64,000 nucleotides of DNA. Origin: Chalara sp. BL73. Lineage: Eukaryota; Ascomycota; Leotiomycetes; Helotiales. The position numbers and the translations under genes were made by a program. The notes under the pieces were generated by a model. The model had not been told where the DNA came from, made no database searches, and saw only the letters and a program-made list of their open reading frames with translations. Within the stretch, counting starts at the first letter, position 1; every line of letters starts with the position of its first letter. The stretch spans positions 124,001 through 188,000 of the forward strand of contig CAKJVC010000148.1 of the NCBI GenBank assembly GCA_918026815.1. Direction: 5' to 3'. Shown piece by piece: positions 35,265-47,320 of this stretch.

Positions 35265-37173
35265 ATGGCAGAAGAGAGCAAAGTTAGATCGGTTGCCATA
35301 ATCGGTGCTGGTTCTTCAGGTAAATTACCCGCTTGCTTCCAATCAGCCGCTTACTAATTGGATACAGGAGCCATAACAGCAGCTGCTCTGGATGCGGAGG
35401 GATACTTCGAGAGAATTCGAGTTTTTGAGCGACGAGAAACTGCTGGCGGAACATGGTAAATACCACCAGCCGATTTGCAAATTCAAATCATCACCTGACC
35501 TGTTGCCATCAGGATATATGACCCAGCACCGTTTAATCTTACTCTACACCCAGGACAGATTCCACCACAAACAGATCCTCCCCTTCATATTCCCGATGGC
35601 CTCCCTAAAATCACCTCGCCGTCTACGCAAGAGCGTTTCGCTAAGACGCCGATATATGCCAACCTAACGTGAGTCTGCTTTTCTATGGCCAGCTCCTTTT
35701 ACAGCCCAACTCTTTGCTCATCAAAGCTGCAGGACCAATGTGCCTTCTATCGCTATGGCGTTCTCTGATATAGAATTTGCCTATGGACCGTTTGTTCCGC
35801 ACAATATTCCTCGCCAGTATATAGAAGGGTATTTCTCGGCACACAAGCTTGACAATTCATCTAATCTTGTTCTGAATACTACAGTAGAAGATGTTTCTCT
35901 TATTCCTTCCTCAAAGGAAGGTGATGAACGCTGGAAACTTACCCTTCGGAAATATGATGCCGTCCAACAACACGACGAATGGTGGGAGGAGATTTTCGAT
36001 GCTGTGGTGTTAGCCAATGGGCACTACGCTGTCCCCTTTGTAAGAGTTCCTAACGCCTTATACCAGAACATGCACAGCTGACAAACCTAGGTTCCCAAAG
36101 TCAAGGGTCTGGACGAGTACCTTGAAAAGTTTCCGGGTAAGGTAGTCCACTCAAAGACATACCGCAGCCCCGTAATATACAACAACAAGAAAGTCCTTGT
36201 GATAGGAAACTCTGCCTCGGGTCGTGACCTTACCGAGGATCTCAAGACAACAGCTCACCTTCCTATTTACCAATCCCGTCGTTCACGATCTCGCTGGGAT
36301 GGCGATACTCCTCCGCCAGAAATAGAATGGAAGCCCATCATCACTGAGTTCCACTCCAATGGAACGATTGAGTTCGAGGATGGTACCTCTTTGTTACGCG
36401 ATGAGGTTGATGTCGTGATCTATGCCACGGGCTATCTCCCTTCTTACCCGTTCTGGAATAGCAAGAACAATGAAGGCATCCTGTATGACTATAAGAAGAA
36501 AAGATTAGAGGGCTCGTACCTCCATACTTTCTTCCCTAAATATCCTACTCTTGCACAAGTTGGGCTGCAGCGTTCGCTAAGCTTTCGATCATTTGAGTAT
36601 CAGGCTATCGCCATCGCACGTGTGTGGGCTGGGAGGAGTCTCAAAGGGTTACCATCAAAGGAGGCACAAATTGAATGGCAAGAGAAGAGAGATGCAGAGA
36701 AGAGGGAGAGGTTTCATGATGTCCCGTGGGAGAACGGCGAGGTCAAAGTAAGCCAATTCTGCCCCCAAATTGTCAATGTGATCTGTGAGAGCCTGAGGCT
36801 GAAGAGCCGATTGAGGGCCGAGACAATGCATTTGGTTTGCGCGGCCTCAGCTCTGAAAATATGCTCCCGTGCTCCTGGCTTGTGGTTTTAAAACCAATAA
36901 TTGCAGGGCTAACTCTTTGATTAGGAATGGTTGGGCGAGCTGTATGCTATTGCGGGGCTGGGAGATTTATTGGGGAAGGGCAGGAATCCGCCGAGACTAA
37001 CGCCAGAACTCATCTGGGCGATTGAGAATCGGAAAAAGTATCCGGAGCCGGGAAACGAGGAGTCGGATAAGGTTGAGGCTGGTAAGGAAACATCTAACGG
37101 CGAAGAGAGCGAGAAGGAGTGGGTGATAGTGCGGAGATCCGATGCGAAGAAGGATTTGCTTCATTTTATCTAG
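35265..37173 (+). CDS. FMO-like FAD/NADPH monooxygenase
   Basis: Six exons (35265-35319, 35368-35455, 35513-35668, 35733-36039, 36091-36747, 36925-37173) give 503 residues. The FAD-binding Rossmann motif is 'VAIIGAGSSG' at the N-terminus, with 'ETAGGTWIYDP' after it. The NADPH motif 'VLVIGNSASGRDL' lies near residue 235. Between them is 'VVLANGHYAVPFVP', and 'VVIYATGYLPSYPF' (the ATGY motif) follows near residue 320. This order is that of flavin-containing monooxygenases, which oxidise N or S atoms of small substrates, and matches the fungal family around S. pombe Fmo1. The substrate is unknown. The last exon is charged and variable. The last intron (177 bp) is longer than the rest. The first exon encodes only 18 residues but carries the glycine motif, which supports the start. 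Confidence 0.9.
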
Positions 37174-37431
37174 TCGATGCTACCCCAAGCTTGTCCCATA
37201 TGAATCAAGACGCTGTACTCAAAGACAGATTACTCTAATAGATACACATCTAGCCTCTCATAAGACACACCGCTACAATTTTCCCCCATGCCAACTGAAT
37301 CAATTTCAAGTCAAAAATCCCCGGGTATTTGAACGCCCAACCACAAACTTAACAAATGAAATAGGTGTAGGGCTCTTAGATAGTATGTAACACCAGGTAT
37401 ACAGCGCCAGCACTGGAGAATCCGCAAAGAG

Positions 37432-38953
37432 TTATCGAAGTGGCGCCCAAATTGGCAGGGCCAGGAAAAATATCTCCATCATCGTGGCGAAAAGTACCCC
37501 TCCAAGACAGCTCTGCAGCACAATCTTCCTCTGCAAGTACCTTAAGTTATCATCCTTGACTTTAACCTTCCGATCAAAGATCATCAACTTCGAAAAGAAA
37601 CGTAGCAGTTTATTTTTCTTCTTAGTGATTGTAGATGCGTCATCATCGAAATGCTCCCATGGCAATCGCTGTCGACGACTGAATAATAAAAGAAAGAAAC
37701 ACGAGCCTCGCATGCCCGAGAGGATGAGGCCGACGCCAATCGTCCACATGGGCCAGAGACCCAGCGCCCTCCAGCGGTTGCAATGATGGATAGACGGCGA
37801 TGCGAAGGCGAGGAGAAGCATGGCGAGAACGCCGGTGACGGTGAGTACGATGCCTAGTCCTGTCGCCATGCACAGAGTTTCAAATGTGCCATTCCCGACA
37901 CCTAATCGCAAGAAGTTGCGATGACTGCAGTTTTTCAGCAGCATGTAGACATGGTCCGCGACAGGTTTGAGATTCGCTGCGGACGTCGAGGTCGATATGT
38001 CTTCGAGGACTTTCTGGCGCATGGTTGAGGGGATGTTGAGTTCTTTGGGTGCGCCAGGGATGAGGAAGAGGCCTTTTATTGTATCAAGCTCTGTGCGGCG
38101 GGCTTGTTCGTTGTCAGAGACTAGCTCAGATAAGTTAAGGACTGCTACTTCAACGCCGGTGCTGTCTTCGTCGTCGGGACAGGGCTTGGAACGCTTGTCT
38201 TTCCGTGGAGCGCAATGCTTGGCGCAACCTTGGTCGACAAGAGATGAGATCTGGGCATACATATCGGCTGTGACATTGAGTAAGTGAGTGCAAACTTATA
38301 GAGGTTGATGGAAATATACCATGTTGGAAGTTGAGGTTCTCCTGGCTTTCCGTGACAGAGATATTGAAGGACTTGTCGTCGCGTTCTGCTACAGAGGATT
38401 TGTCCGATGGAAAGCCAAAATCGTGGCTCTGTGATGATTTGCTTTGGGGACGAGAGATATTGCCGGTGAGTCGCCCGGCTTCAAAATTCTTATACCTATT
38501 TAGTAATACTGTAAGAAGCTTTTCGTATCAAGCAAGCTAGAGTGGCAATGCGCACCAGACAAAAAACTCCAGGTTCTCAGCAGAGTACTCAATGTGCTTT
38601 AAGTACATGTGAAAATCATAGAGTGACATAGGGCTGCCTGTATGGGAAGTCAGTGGCCATGGCAAGCGACCAATATGCACTTCGTTCAGGACATACAAGT
38701 CTGGTTTTTCAGGATCCTCTCTAGGTTGAGCTTCGATGGAATATCACGGCTCGCCCTTGAATCGATACTGGCTCGGGGGCTACTCAAGTTGGGTGTCTGT
38801 GGGCGAGCCTTCTTATCCGCGAATTCTTTGAATTCGACGTAGTTTGGCTTCTTATACCATGACAGCCAATCTGGATAGCGAAGTGGCATTTCGAAGTGTT
38901 TGTAAGGTAACACGGAGGGCGGAATGACTTCGAGTGCAAAGAAACTCGAGAAC
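37432..38953 (-). CDS. RGS-domain protein with three C-terminal membrane segments (5' end unresolved)
   Basis: On the minus strand, exons 38697-38953, 38556-38637, 38320-38495 and 37432-38267 are supported (about 450 residues). One or more short exons upstream of 38953 are likely, since the first visible exon starts after TTTGTCAG with 'FSSFFALEVIPPSVLPYKHF'. The N-terminal half reads as a fungal RGS domain ('SPMSLYDFHMYLKHIEYSAENLEFFVWYKNFEAG' split around residues 90-125). The C-terminal half has three hydrophobic segments (around 'LGIVLTVTGVLAMLLLAFAS', 'MWTIGVGLILSGMRG' and 'LGGVLFATMMEIFFLALPIW'). RGS plus membrane segments is the plan of Rax1/RgsB and RgsD proteins, which turn down G-alpha signalling or mark cell polarity. 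Which of these it is cannot be decided here. Confidence 0.78.
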
Positions 38954-41900
38954 CTGACAAATAAACGAGCCTAAGGGGACGGTGTGGAAGAGCATTTGCT
39001 TATAAGTCTACCCACTGTCCACAAACCTTACGGCAGGAGACTTTACCTTTTCAATTTTTGGGCTCGGGTGATTTCCACCGGCACTCAGGTTGCCAGATCG
39101 AACCTAGGATCTCCTTGACCAACCCCGTAGAGAAGCTTGGGCATTCATCGGATGGAGCGTGCACTCAACTGTACCAATGATACGGCTACATAATGGTGAT
39201 ACGAGCAATTCTGGGACGTTGATTTCGGCCTATTTCCACGTGGGAAGTGCCACTTTCCACTATACCAGAACGTGTGAATTTGATGGTGCTTGGAATAACT
39301 CAGGCGCGGCATCTCATTGCACGGCCGATCAGATCTACGCCAAGTTAGTGGGGGAAGAGGGTGTGTGGTCCGTGCAAACCAAAGTAGACGCAGCTGGGAA
39401 AACACAAATTCTCGGCCCATGTAGCTCGAGTTGTACAAGCACAAAACGCCAATCCAATAGTACCAGCCGAAGCCCTCTCACACACAACAAATACATTCAG
39501 GAACAGAACGAGGCGAGTAATGAAAGTGCAGTGGCTTGATAAGGATCTGCTAAGTCCAACTCAGGAGGGCATGATTTCCTCCCTATTATTGGCTCGTGTC
39601 TCGGACGAACTCCAAGTGATCATGTCCCGAACACCCTCGCATCAATGCGTACCTGTACGCTCAGGGCCCTACCGTCTGGCACGAGACAACCTGACCACCG
39701 TGCCCTCGCAAAACGGCATGCCGTTCTTGATTCACTCTTGAACCAAGAGATCGTCAATCCGTCACAGGCTTCGTGTTATTTGGATTGCCTCGATGCCGCT
39801 CCTTCAAGCCGAGAAGTAATACTACTATAGAAAAACGTCATCATGATACAAGAGCAGAAGGGAATCGACGAGTGACCTGAATCATGTAGTGGAAAGAGTG
39901 GCGAGAACTAATACGCCAGGGGCGGACACAGAAGAAATTCCAGAGCTGCAGTCCAAAAATTAAGCGAAGCGCTAAGCTGAACAAGAACAATCTCGAACCC
40001 CCTGAGAAGTTCTAGAGTGTGAAGAAAAGAGCCAAAGCCCGATATTTCTACGTATCTTCCAACCCATATTTTAGACTTCTGGGAGTGTCCTCCCACATCC
40101 GTATTCCCGCGAATCACCCACTGAATCATTGTTCACTCTCTGAAGATGGCAATATTAAGCCAGCCTCTCTGCGCCTCGACCGCGGGATCTGCGACCAACC
40201 GGGTTTGAAAATATGGCTCCATGCTTTCTTCTCCCGCCATCCACCTCTTCTTTATTTTAACTTTCCATTGGCGCTGTGGCAGGAACTCAAAAACATGTGT
40301 TGAATTGATAGTTCAAAAGTATAATACCATCGCAGGATGAATAATGTTTCTGGCGACGCCCTTCTTCCACTACTAAAGTTAGACACTGGAAATTGTCGTC
40401 ACATGATACTAACTTCATATGGATTGCTAAACGTATCACCAGTGTTTTCTTATCTCCTGTACAGTCATCCGCGATATTGTTGCATCCATAATGAAGAAGG
40501 GACATCTCCATGATTACTACAGTGAAAATAGAACCATTGAGGGAAACAAGGTGGAAGTCGTAGACTAGAATAGCCTTGAGATTGCGGTATGTAGAGTTTA
40601 ATCACTTATATCCATTTAACATTATCTTCAGCTCACCAACAGGGCCATTCGGTTGTTGGTATGAAAGGGAAGCACAGCCGACTCGAAGAAAATAGAGTAA
40701 ATAACTTACAATATATAATTCTACTTATTGATGAATCAGAAGAAAAGCCGGCGTTTTCGCCTTTAGTTCGAGCACGCACAAAGAAAATGGTTTAGAATTA
40801 CTATTTTGCACGGTTTCACTCGGATTCCTTAAATGACAAAGACAAAGTGGCTCACTTATCAAATGCGAGAAGGGCAATCTGAATCAGAGTTGTTTTTCAT
40901 GGGTGGCCTATCAGAACAAGCATAGCCTCCTTATAAAGAATGCCATTATTTTCCTAGCCTACGATCTTGACGGTTGCATTAGTACTCTCACGGCCTGGCA
41001 TTCTTCTGAGCAGCCCCCTTTCCCATGGTATATGCAGGCTTCTTGCCAAGATGGGTAACATGGAGCTGCTTGAATGTGGCGGCGGGACAATTTCAATTAT
41101 CATTATTACGGTTGATGATGCACAGTCTTGTTGTATGGTTAATTCTATTTTAAATTGAACCCGAGATGGCTTAAGAGAATTAAATTACAACTCCGTCGAG
41201 GAAACTTTGCATGGGCAGATGGGTTACTAAGGTGGCGAATCGAGGAGTATCAGGGTAAGGCTGAGACTCGCTGTGCCGCTATTAATAAATATGTTAGGAG
41301 CCTCAAAAAGAACCGACGCTGTTATACCTCAAGCCACCACTTGTAAAACAAACTCTCGAATATAATAGCCTACATCGTCAGTGTGTCCAATGCTGCCCCA
41401 CTCACATGCCGATGTCGATCTATTCACCACGAATTGCGGCGCCTTCGTTCTACAGGCGAGAAGCTATCAACGGCTGTACAGATCATCGAAACTACAACTC
41501 CACATTTATCTCCGCGACGCTATAAGTTCCAACGATGCGGTAGTATGTGAACCGCGGTCAAGCCAAGACAGCTAAAAGAGACCCTGACTACAATCGTCAA
41601 TGTTGTTAGAACGCCAAATATTGGTACAGTCGAAGTACTAATTGCAAATTTACCCACTATGAATTGTTAAGTCCTCTAGACGAGTACCGAACACCCTTGG
41701 TTTCTGTGCTACTTTTACTACACCAACAATACTTTGCTACAAGAAGAATTGCAAGTTGGTCTATAAAACAAAACTCCGAGAGTATTTCGATTTCCAGCAC
41801 CAATGAAAACTAGAAGGCCATCGATGGCCAAAGGAATATAACTTAGCAGAGGATGTAGTTGAAACGGAGAGGATACCTGTAGAGAAATAGTCTCTTCTTA

Positions 41901-44054
41901 AATAACATATTCGCTGTTTTTATTTGACTGTTTAGGGCATAGCTAGGTTACAAGTCTAATTGTTGAACAGGTTAGGTCTAAGGACCATACCTAGTCTATT
42001 GTAGGCACCAGTATAGGCACCAGTAGGATGACATTTGAGTACCACACCTCTATAAGTAGAGGGATTCTCTCCTGTAGTTTAGGTTCTATAACCTTCAGCA
42101 ATTGACTCTTATTTGCCCTATACTCTCTGAAGGCCACATGACGACTTCTTCTATTTGAACACTAATGTGCCTATAATTCACGATCTTCAACTTAATAATC
42201 CTCAGCTTGCACACTCCATATCTGTACACCGAGTTTTAATAATATCAAGCCTTCTCAAGCCGTAGAAATCAAGAAAAACAACTCTCATGTCCTGCCTGCA
42301 AGAAGAAGAAAGCAAGACACCCTTCACTTATTCCGGCCCACAACAACGTCATTTTTCCAGATTCATCCATACAATGAGTTTTGAATATAACAATGATTTG
42401 CAAAGCCACTTCCGGTTCTATACAGTCTTATTGTTATCCCGAGTCAAGTCTATTATATTGGTACAAACAATTCTTTGCTTGTCAAACTCCAAAATGGTTC
42501 CACCGCCGCCTTTATTTGAGTTTTGTTCACGACGAAATTGTCATCGTGTTTAGTATATTGCTCCGTCACGATTTGGCCAGCCTCTATTCACATCTATGTT
42601 GGCAAGCTGTTCGTCTTTGCCGCAATATGTTTTCGCCTTGAGGCTTAGATCTTCCTTAAATTGTTGAGGTCATGTTTGTTTCGCCCCATCGCGATCTGCG
42701 TTGTCACTATCTAGCCAAGTCTGACTCAGTTTCTCCAAATCAACCTGCGGTTAGTCTTCGCCTTAGTATTCCTTTATCTCAAAGCTTTTTTGTCATCCAG
42801 CAAAGCATGAAGTCTTGTAGCCGATCGGTGTTATTGGCGAAAAAATTTACGAATCAAGCGGTGGTAAAAAGTTTAGTAATTCTGTGCTTCCTACACAAAA
42901 GGCTATACCGGTCTTGCGTACTGAAACATAACCTGCATCTTTGTGCCAAATAGATTCTGAAACGCCACTTCCTGCACTCACTTCAGCCTCACAAAACTCG
43001 CGGAACCGGTCACTTTCTCTCGCCAACAGAATTTATCTTTGGTAGTCTCTTAAAAAAGCATATCGCCACTATGATTAATAAATTTACACAGAACCCATCA
43101 AGTCTGAGCGGCTGACAGAATGCATTTGTGCTATACTCCCCACGTCCAAAGGTTTAAAGGCTCCATTGTACACTATTAAGCCACCGAACTGTGTATTTTG
43201 ACATAGCTGTAAGGTGTTCCACATCTTCCTTATGGACCTCCCATTCGTGTAGATTTCTACTGATACATGAAATATATTTGGCAAATACTAAGCAGAAACT
43301 AGAGAAACCTTCTTCCAGTAGAATTTTACTAGTAGATTTCTGTTAGTAAAGTTCTACCCGCAAGGCTATACTATACTTAGCAAAACTAAACGGGAATTGA
43401 GAAATTTTCTCCTAGAAAATAAATACCAGTAAAATTTTATTAGCATGAGCAGAATTCATTAAAGCAGGCATATAAAGGTGGAGCCAGGCTTAATCGGCGG
43501 TCGAGGCCCGAACCAGATGCTCTCGACTGTAAAGTATTTTGTTTCCCGTAAATAGCTTCATAAAGCAGGAAAACCCAATAAAAGTACATGATTTAAACTA
43601 CCAAATAGCGACTCTGAATTTTCCTCTCTATAATATAATTTAATTTCTTGTCAACATCGTTGCAGATTTTCTCCGGCTAAACCGATGACACAACTGCTGA
43701 AAGCAAGAAGGCTGGTTAAAGCGTTAGTTGGTCGAGGTAGTCGGCGGCAGTAGGGCACAATTCTTGCTTAGCAGGGGCATCAACGAAAGCAAACAGGAAG
43801 GATTGATATCTAGCAATGTGACTGTAAAAACCGACTTTAAACCAATCAAATGTACTATCGTACGGCCGAGAGGTAGCCGGTCACGTCTGATCCAACAAAT
43901 AGTTTAATAGTGTAGGTAATACCACATAAGAGTATACAAGACCTTTTGAAATTTAACCCGTTAAAAATCAGAACCACCCAAGATATACATGGTTTAAACA
44001 CTGATCTGCTTACCTCCTTTCACTTTGATTTATTACGAGGGCAACTTCTGAGCA
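38954..44054. other. Gene-poor AT-rich stretch
   Basis: About 5 kb. The first 150 bp probably hold the missing first exon(s) and promoter of the RGS gene. The rest has many short open frames on both strands with stops every few dozen codons and no recognisable family. AT content rises from about 40.5 kb. Short direct repeats such as TAGGCACCAGTA x2 (near 42005-42030) and an AT-rich palindromic patch near 43320-43450 are visible. It looks like decayed repeat or accessory sequence. Confidence 0.55.
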
Positions 44055-44284
44055 ATGGCTCAGTTTCGTCGGACAATGGCAGTAGACGTTGCACGCTCCA
44101 AGGCAGCCTTCGAATACCGCCGAAAGTTTGCAATCGTCGGTGATCTCAAAGGCGACAAAAGCACCCTAGGCCAAGATATATACTCCCTCATCTTCGCCAT
44201 AGATGGCGTGTGCACTCCAATAAGTCTTTTTCACTTCACCGGCCGACCTCTACCGACAAGCTAAAGCTTAATTTTTTTTTCTTC

Positions 44285-44359
44285 GGCAAATGACTAGAAT
44301 ACCATACTTTTTTGCCCAAAACCCTAGATTACCATACTTTGTGTTGCAATATGACTGAA
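44285..44359 (+). repeat. Left terminal inverted repeat of the 44.3-kb element
   Basis: Exact inverted partner of 44839-44913. Confidence 0.9.
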
Positions 44360-44838
44360 ATACCACAATTTGTCTTGGCCAGGAAACAGTGGTATTTAAG
44401 TCAGAAGCACGCAAAATGATGGTATACTAGTCATACAAGTAATATAAAGTAAGAAGCTGTAAATTACAAAAAAAGAGCTCAGTAAAAAAAGAAAAGTAAT
44501 AATAAAAAGGAATTACAACGCTTTGATCGCGAGCTGGGTATAAGACAAAAAACTGTTGATAAAGTGATTTTAGGCTTTTTATTCGACATCGACGACGAAC
44601 TTTCAAACGTCGACAGCGAGCTTTTTAAGAATATCACTTTGTCGACTTACTTCTCGAGATTCGGTATTCTACAAAGTCTGGGAAAGTGTACGGAGTCAAT
44701 TAGTTGCAATAGAAATTGAAATAAAATAAAGTCACATACAAGGATTTACACTACAGGCTTGCTTATAAGGGATGTACTACTCTCCCTAAATCACCATACT
44801 TAATGTGGTGATGCCCTGGAATACCATAGGAGTTGTAG

Positions 44839-44913
44839 TTCAGTCATATTGCAACACAAAGTATGGTAATCTAGGGTTTTGGGCAAAAAAGTATGGTATT
44901 CTAGTCATTTGCC
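44839..44913 (-). repeat. Right terminal inverted repeat of the 44.3-kb element
   Basis: Exact inverted partner of 44285-44359. Confidence 0.9.
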
Positions 44914-45585
44914 ATTTTTTTTAGTTATTCACATGCTCTGGGATCTCTTTATCGAAGCTGCGAAAGGCTACAGTAGAGGCAATACGAAGCAAGACTAGCT
45001 TACGCTACAGGTTTTGTATGCCAGGGGCATGGGGGCCTGGACTTGCGGTCCTCAGAGAATAGTAGCCTAGGCTTTAATGGCTAGGAGTTATGGAGTGATC
45101 TCCCTTGGTTCGAAGAGGTCGTTTGTATTGCTTGGGCGGATGAAAAACTGCCTATTGATCAACGCAGCAACCTAGCATCCCTCATGGTGCGCCTCGCTGC
45201 TGTGGGTGTGGAAGAGAACTCTTTCAACGGGGCTGCACTTACACTCTTTCGCAATGCACTTGAGACAACAGACTCAAAAACTCAGGACAAGCAAGAGATT
45301 TCAACCTGTTACCTCTTACCTGTTGTTGCCACTTGGCTATTTTATAGCCATCACAAGCTCCGGCTTCTCGCTCTAAAGTCTGTGAAGAACTTCAGATCTG
45401 AGCATGCAGCTTTGGAGCCTTTGACGGCAAAGGCTGGTGTCGTTAACGAGGGGTTTAGCGTCTCAAGAGGGGAGTTCTGGACTAGGATAATTGTGGAAAT
45501 GGGTCAAAAAAAGGATGAAAAGGTCGCTAAATTTGCGACTTCGTTAGTAGATACAACGGATATGGGGTACTATCGTCCGATATAA

Positions 45586-47320
45586 GATGCTGAGCACAGG
45601 AGAGGGCTACATAGAACTGCGTATAAAACCAAGGACAGCACTTTGCGTGGATGGTCCTAGGAGGAGTCACGCTCCCAAGAGTGCTTAAATTACTAGGACT
45701 GACACTCTCAAGGATCTATAGAGTCCCGGGAACAAATGTCCTCGTAGCATAGAAGCTCGTGGGGCAGGGATCCCGGAAGTCAAAATGCTCCTGGGATAGC
45801 CCGTCGATTAGTAACCGCATCTTTTGACAATGTACGAAATTATACACTCTTCTATAAATGAATTTAAATTGAATAAACCGCATTAGCAGTGGCGATATTC
45901 CTTTAATTAGATCAAAGCAATGAGTTGGCTTGAAGTAACGAACTTGTATTATTGAAAAAGCTTCATATGAGCAGAGCCTCAACTGGGAAGGTAATACGCG
46001 TCATGGAGTTATCAGCAAACCAAGAAGTCGGGCTATACTTCGTGATTGATAGATAACTCAGAAATGCAACCGGGTACCAATAGGTAAGACCGGCGATCTG
46101 CTGAAGTCAACCACCACTTGCAGGAGGAGCTCTCGACAGCAATCGCCCATTTCGTCAGTACGTGCGATCTTGTTATACACCCTTGCCACAAGGTGAATTG
46201 TTTCGGCGAGTTGCTACACTTTCAAAAACTACACTCTTCTGCAGGAAGCTAATTTCAATTACACTTGATGTGTTGGATCGAGTTCGTTTTTGTAATTGTC
46301 GATCTTTGGCTGAGACTCTTGGGCTTTTTTATAACCATTGGCAGCTTCGCTTTGGCTATTGGTGTGATCTTGAGCAGTTCTTGGTCTGCTTACACGAGAG
46401 CATTTGGGAACTGACAGTATGTTCACTGATGGAACGATCCATCTTGTAGAAGTCAATACATTTCCTCCCTTGAGACTATTCTAGCCTCATCTGCCGCCCT
46501 TGCGTAATTGTAGGTAACGAGGCATAAAATCTCTACTGCCTGGCTTTAAAACAGTAGATCAAAAGAGCTTTGATGATAAGTTTTGAGATGGAGGTCCAGA
46601 GAGCCTTGATAATGGAGAAAGCCTCTTTCTTCCACTAGAGAATAAAGGACCACAAGATTGTTATAAGGAACAAAGCGTGGAAGCTTTACTGTTTAAGCCT
46701 TGAAATGATGGACCAGAAATACTTTAATAATAGGACATACTTTTTTAACAACTAACTTTTCACTATTCAACTTTTAGTGCTTCTGTTCTAAAAAGTAACT
46801 GTCTGTTTATATTGACACTTCAATCAGACTTTACATATATTAGTTGCATATTTCAATTATTCGATGTTGGCAAGGCCTTCTGTTAGGCCGATAAGGGTGC
46901 GGGTGGTACGGGAGATGTCAGGTGCAATTTTATCACGTGTTAGGGGGCTCGGTAAAGGTTCTAGGTATCAATTGGGTTCGATTCGTGTCACAATACTATA
47001 TCCACCTTACAAAAGAACGGGGTCATAGTTCTCAACTAGACCTATCGAGCAAAGCATAAACCGTACAATCTCAGCCAATATCAATAACGAGAACGCTGAA
47101 GTTCTCAAGTATCCAGGTTTGTGTGGTTAGTAAGATGTGGGCTTTATCATAATATATAGCACATTTTTTTTCTCCATACATTTTTTTCGTCGCGCTTTTA
47201 TTGAGATTTTGCATTGCCATCCCTGCTTTAACCAAAATATCTACATGAAACGAAAAGCTTGCTTCCACATCCTATCTGCTCCTTGGTCTCGCACACCAAG
47301 TCCTGTTTGAAGCGGTGGAT
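45586..47320. other. Gene-poor stretch upstream of pectate lyase 3' end
   Basis: 1.7 kb with only short unsupported open frames. Loose internal repetition (GATAATGGA-, GATGATAAG- and AATGATGGA-like words) is seen around 46560-46740, possibly a worn tandem repeat. Confidence 0.4.

Larger units (their letters stand above)
44285..44913. mobile_element. MITE-like element with perfect 75-bp terminal inverted repeats
   Basis: Positions 44285-44359 (starting GGCAAATGACTAGAATACC) are the exact reverse complement of 44839-44913, 75 of 75 bases. The 629-bp unit has no long open frame. Its arms carry several copies of an (A)ATACCA(T) motif pointing inward. This is the structure of a non-autonomous DNA transposon. 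Flanks are T-rich on both sides (CTTC... and ATTTTTTTT), so a target-site duplication cannot be defined with certainty. It sits inside the broken DUF3632-like gene. Confidence 0.85.
44055..45585 (+). pseudogene. Broken DUF3632-like gene interrupted by an inverted-repeat element
   Basis: The clearest part is 45085-45585, which reads 'ELWSDLPWFEEVVCIAWAD' and goes on through 'LASLMVRLAAVGVEENSFN' to 'MGYYRPI'. This follows the pattern of the fungal DUF3632 family (W-x-DLP-x-F, then a helix-rich half ending in an aromatic 'W..'). A second piece at about 44935-45000 ('LWDLFIEAAKGYSRG') looks like the family's preceding segment and is cut by stops (TAG at the end of it and again before 45085). The open frame 44055-44264 may be the N-terminal part. 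The element 44285-44913 lies between these pieces. DUF3632 proteins have no known function. The family call is from memory of its pattern, moderate for the 3' part and weak for the 5' part. Confidence 0.5.

Noticed and set aside
39159..39539. 126-codon plus-strand frame upstream of the RGS gene
   Set aside because: No domain, and it overlaps the likely 5' exons of the RGS gene on the other strand.
42287..42953. Chain of 60-93 codon frames in the AT-rich island
   Set aside because: Different frames with stops between and no consistent family match; may be decayed repeat DNA but cannot be named.
43300..43450. AT-rich palindromic patch, candidate third inverted-repeat element
   Set aside because: Arms match only over about 15-18 bases and are mostly A/T; not convincing as terminal repeats.
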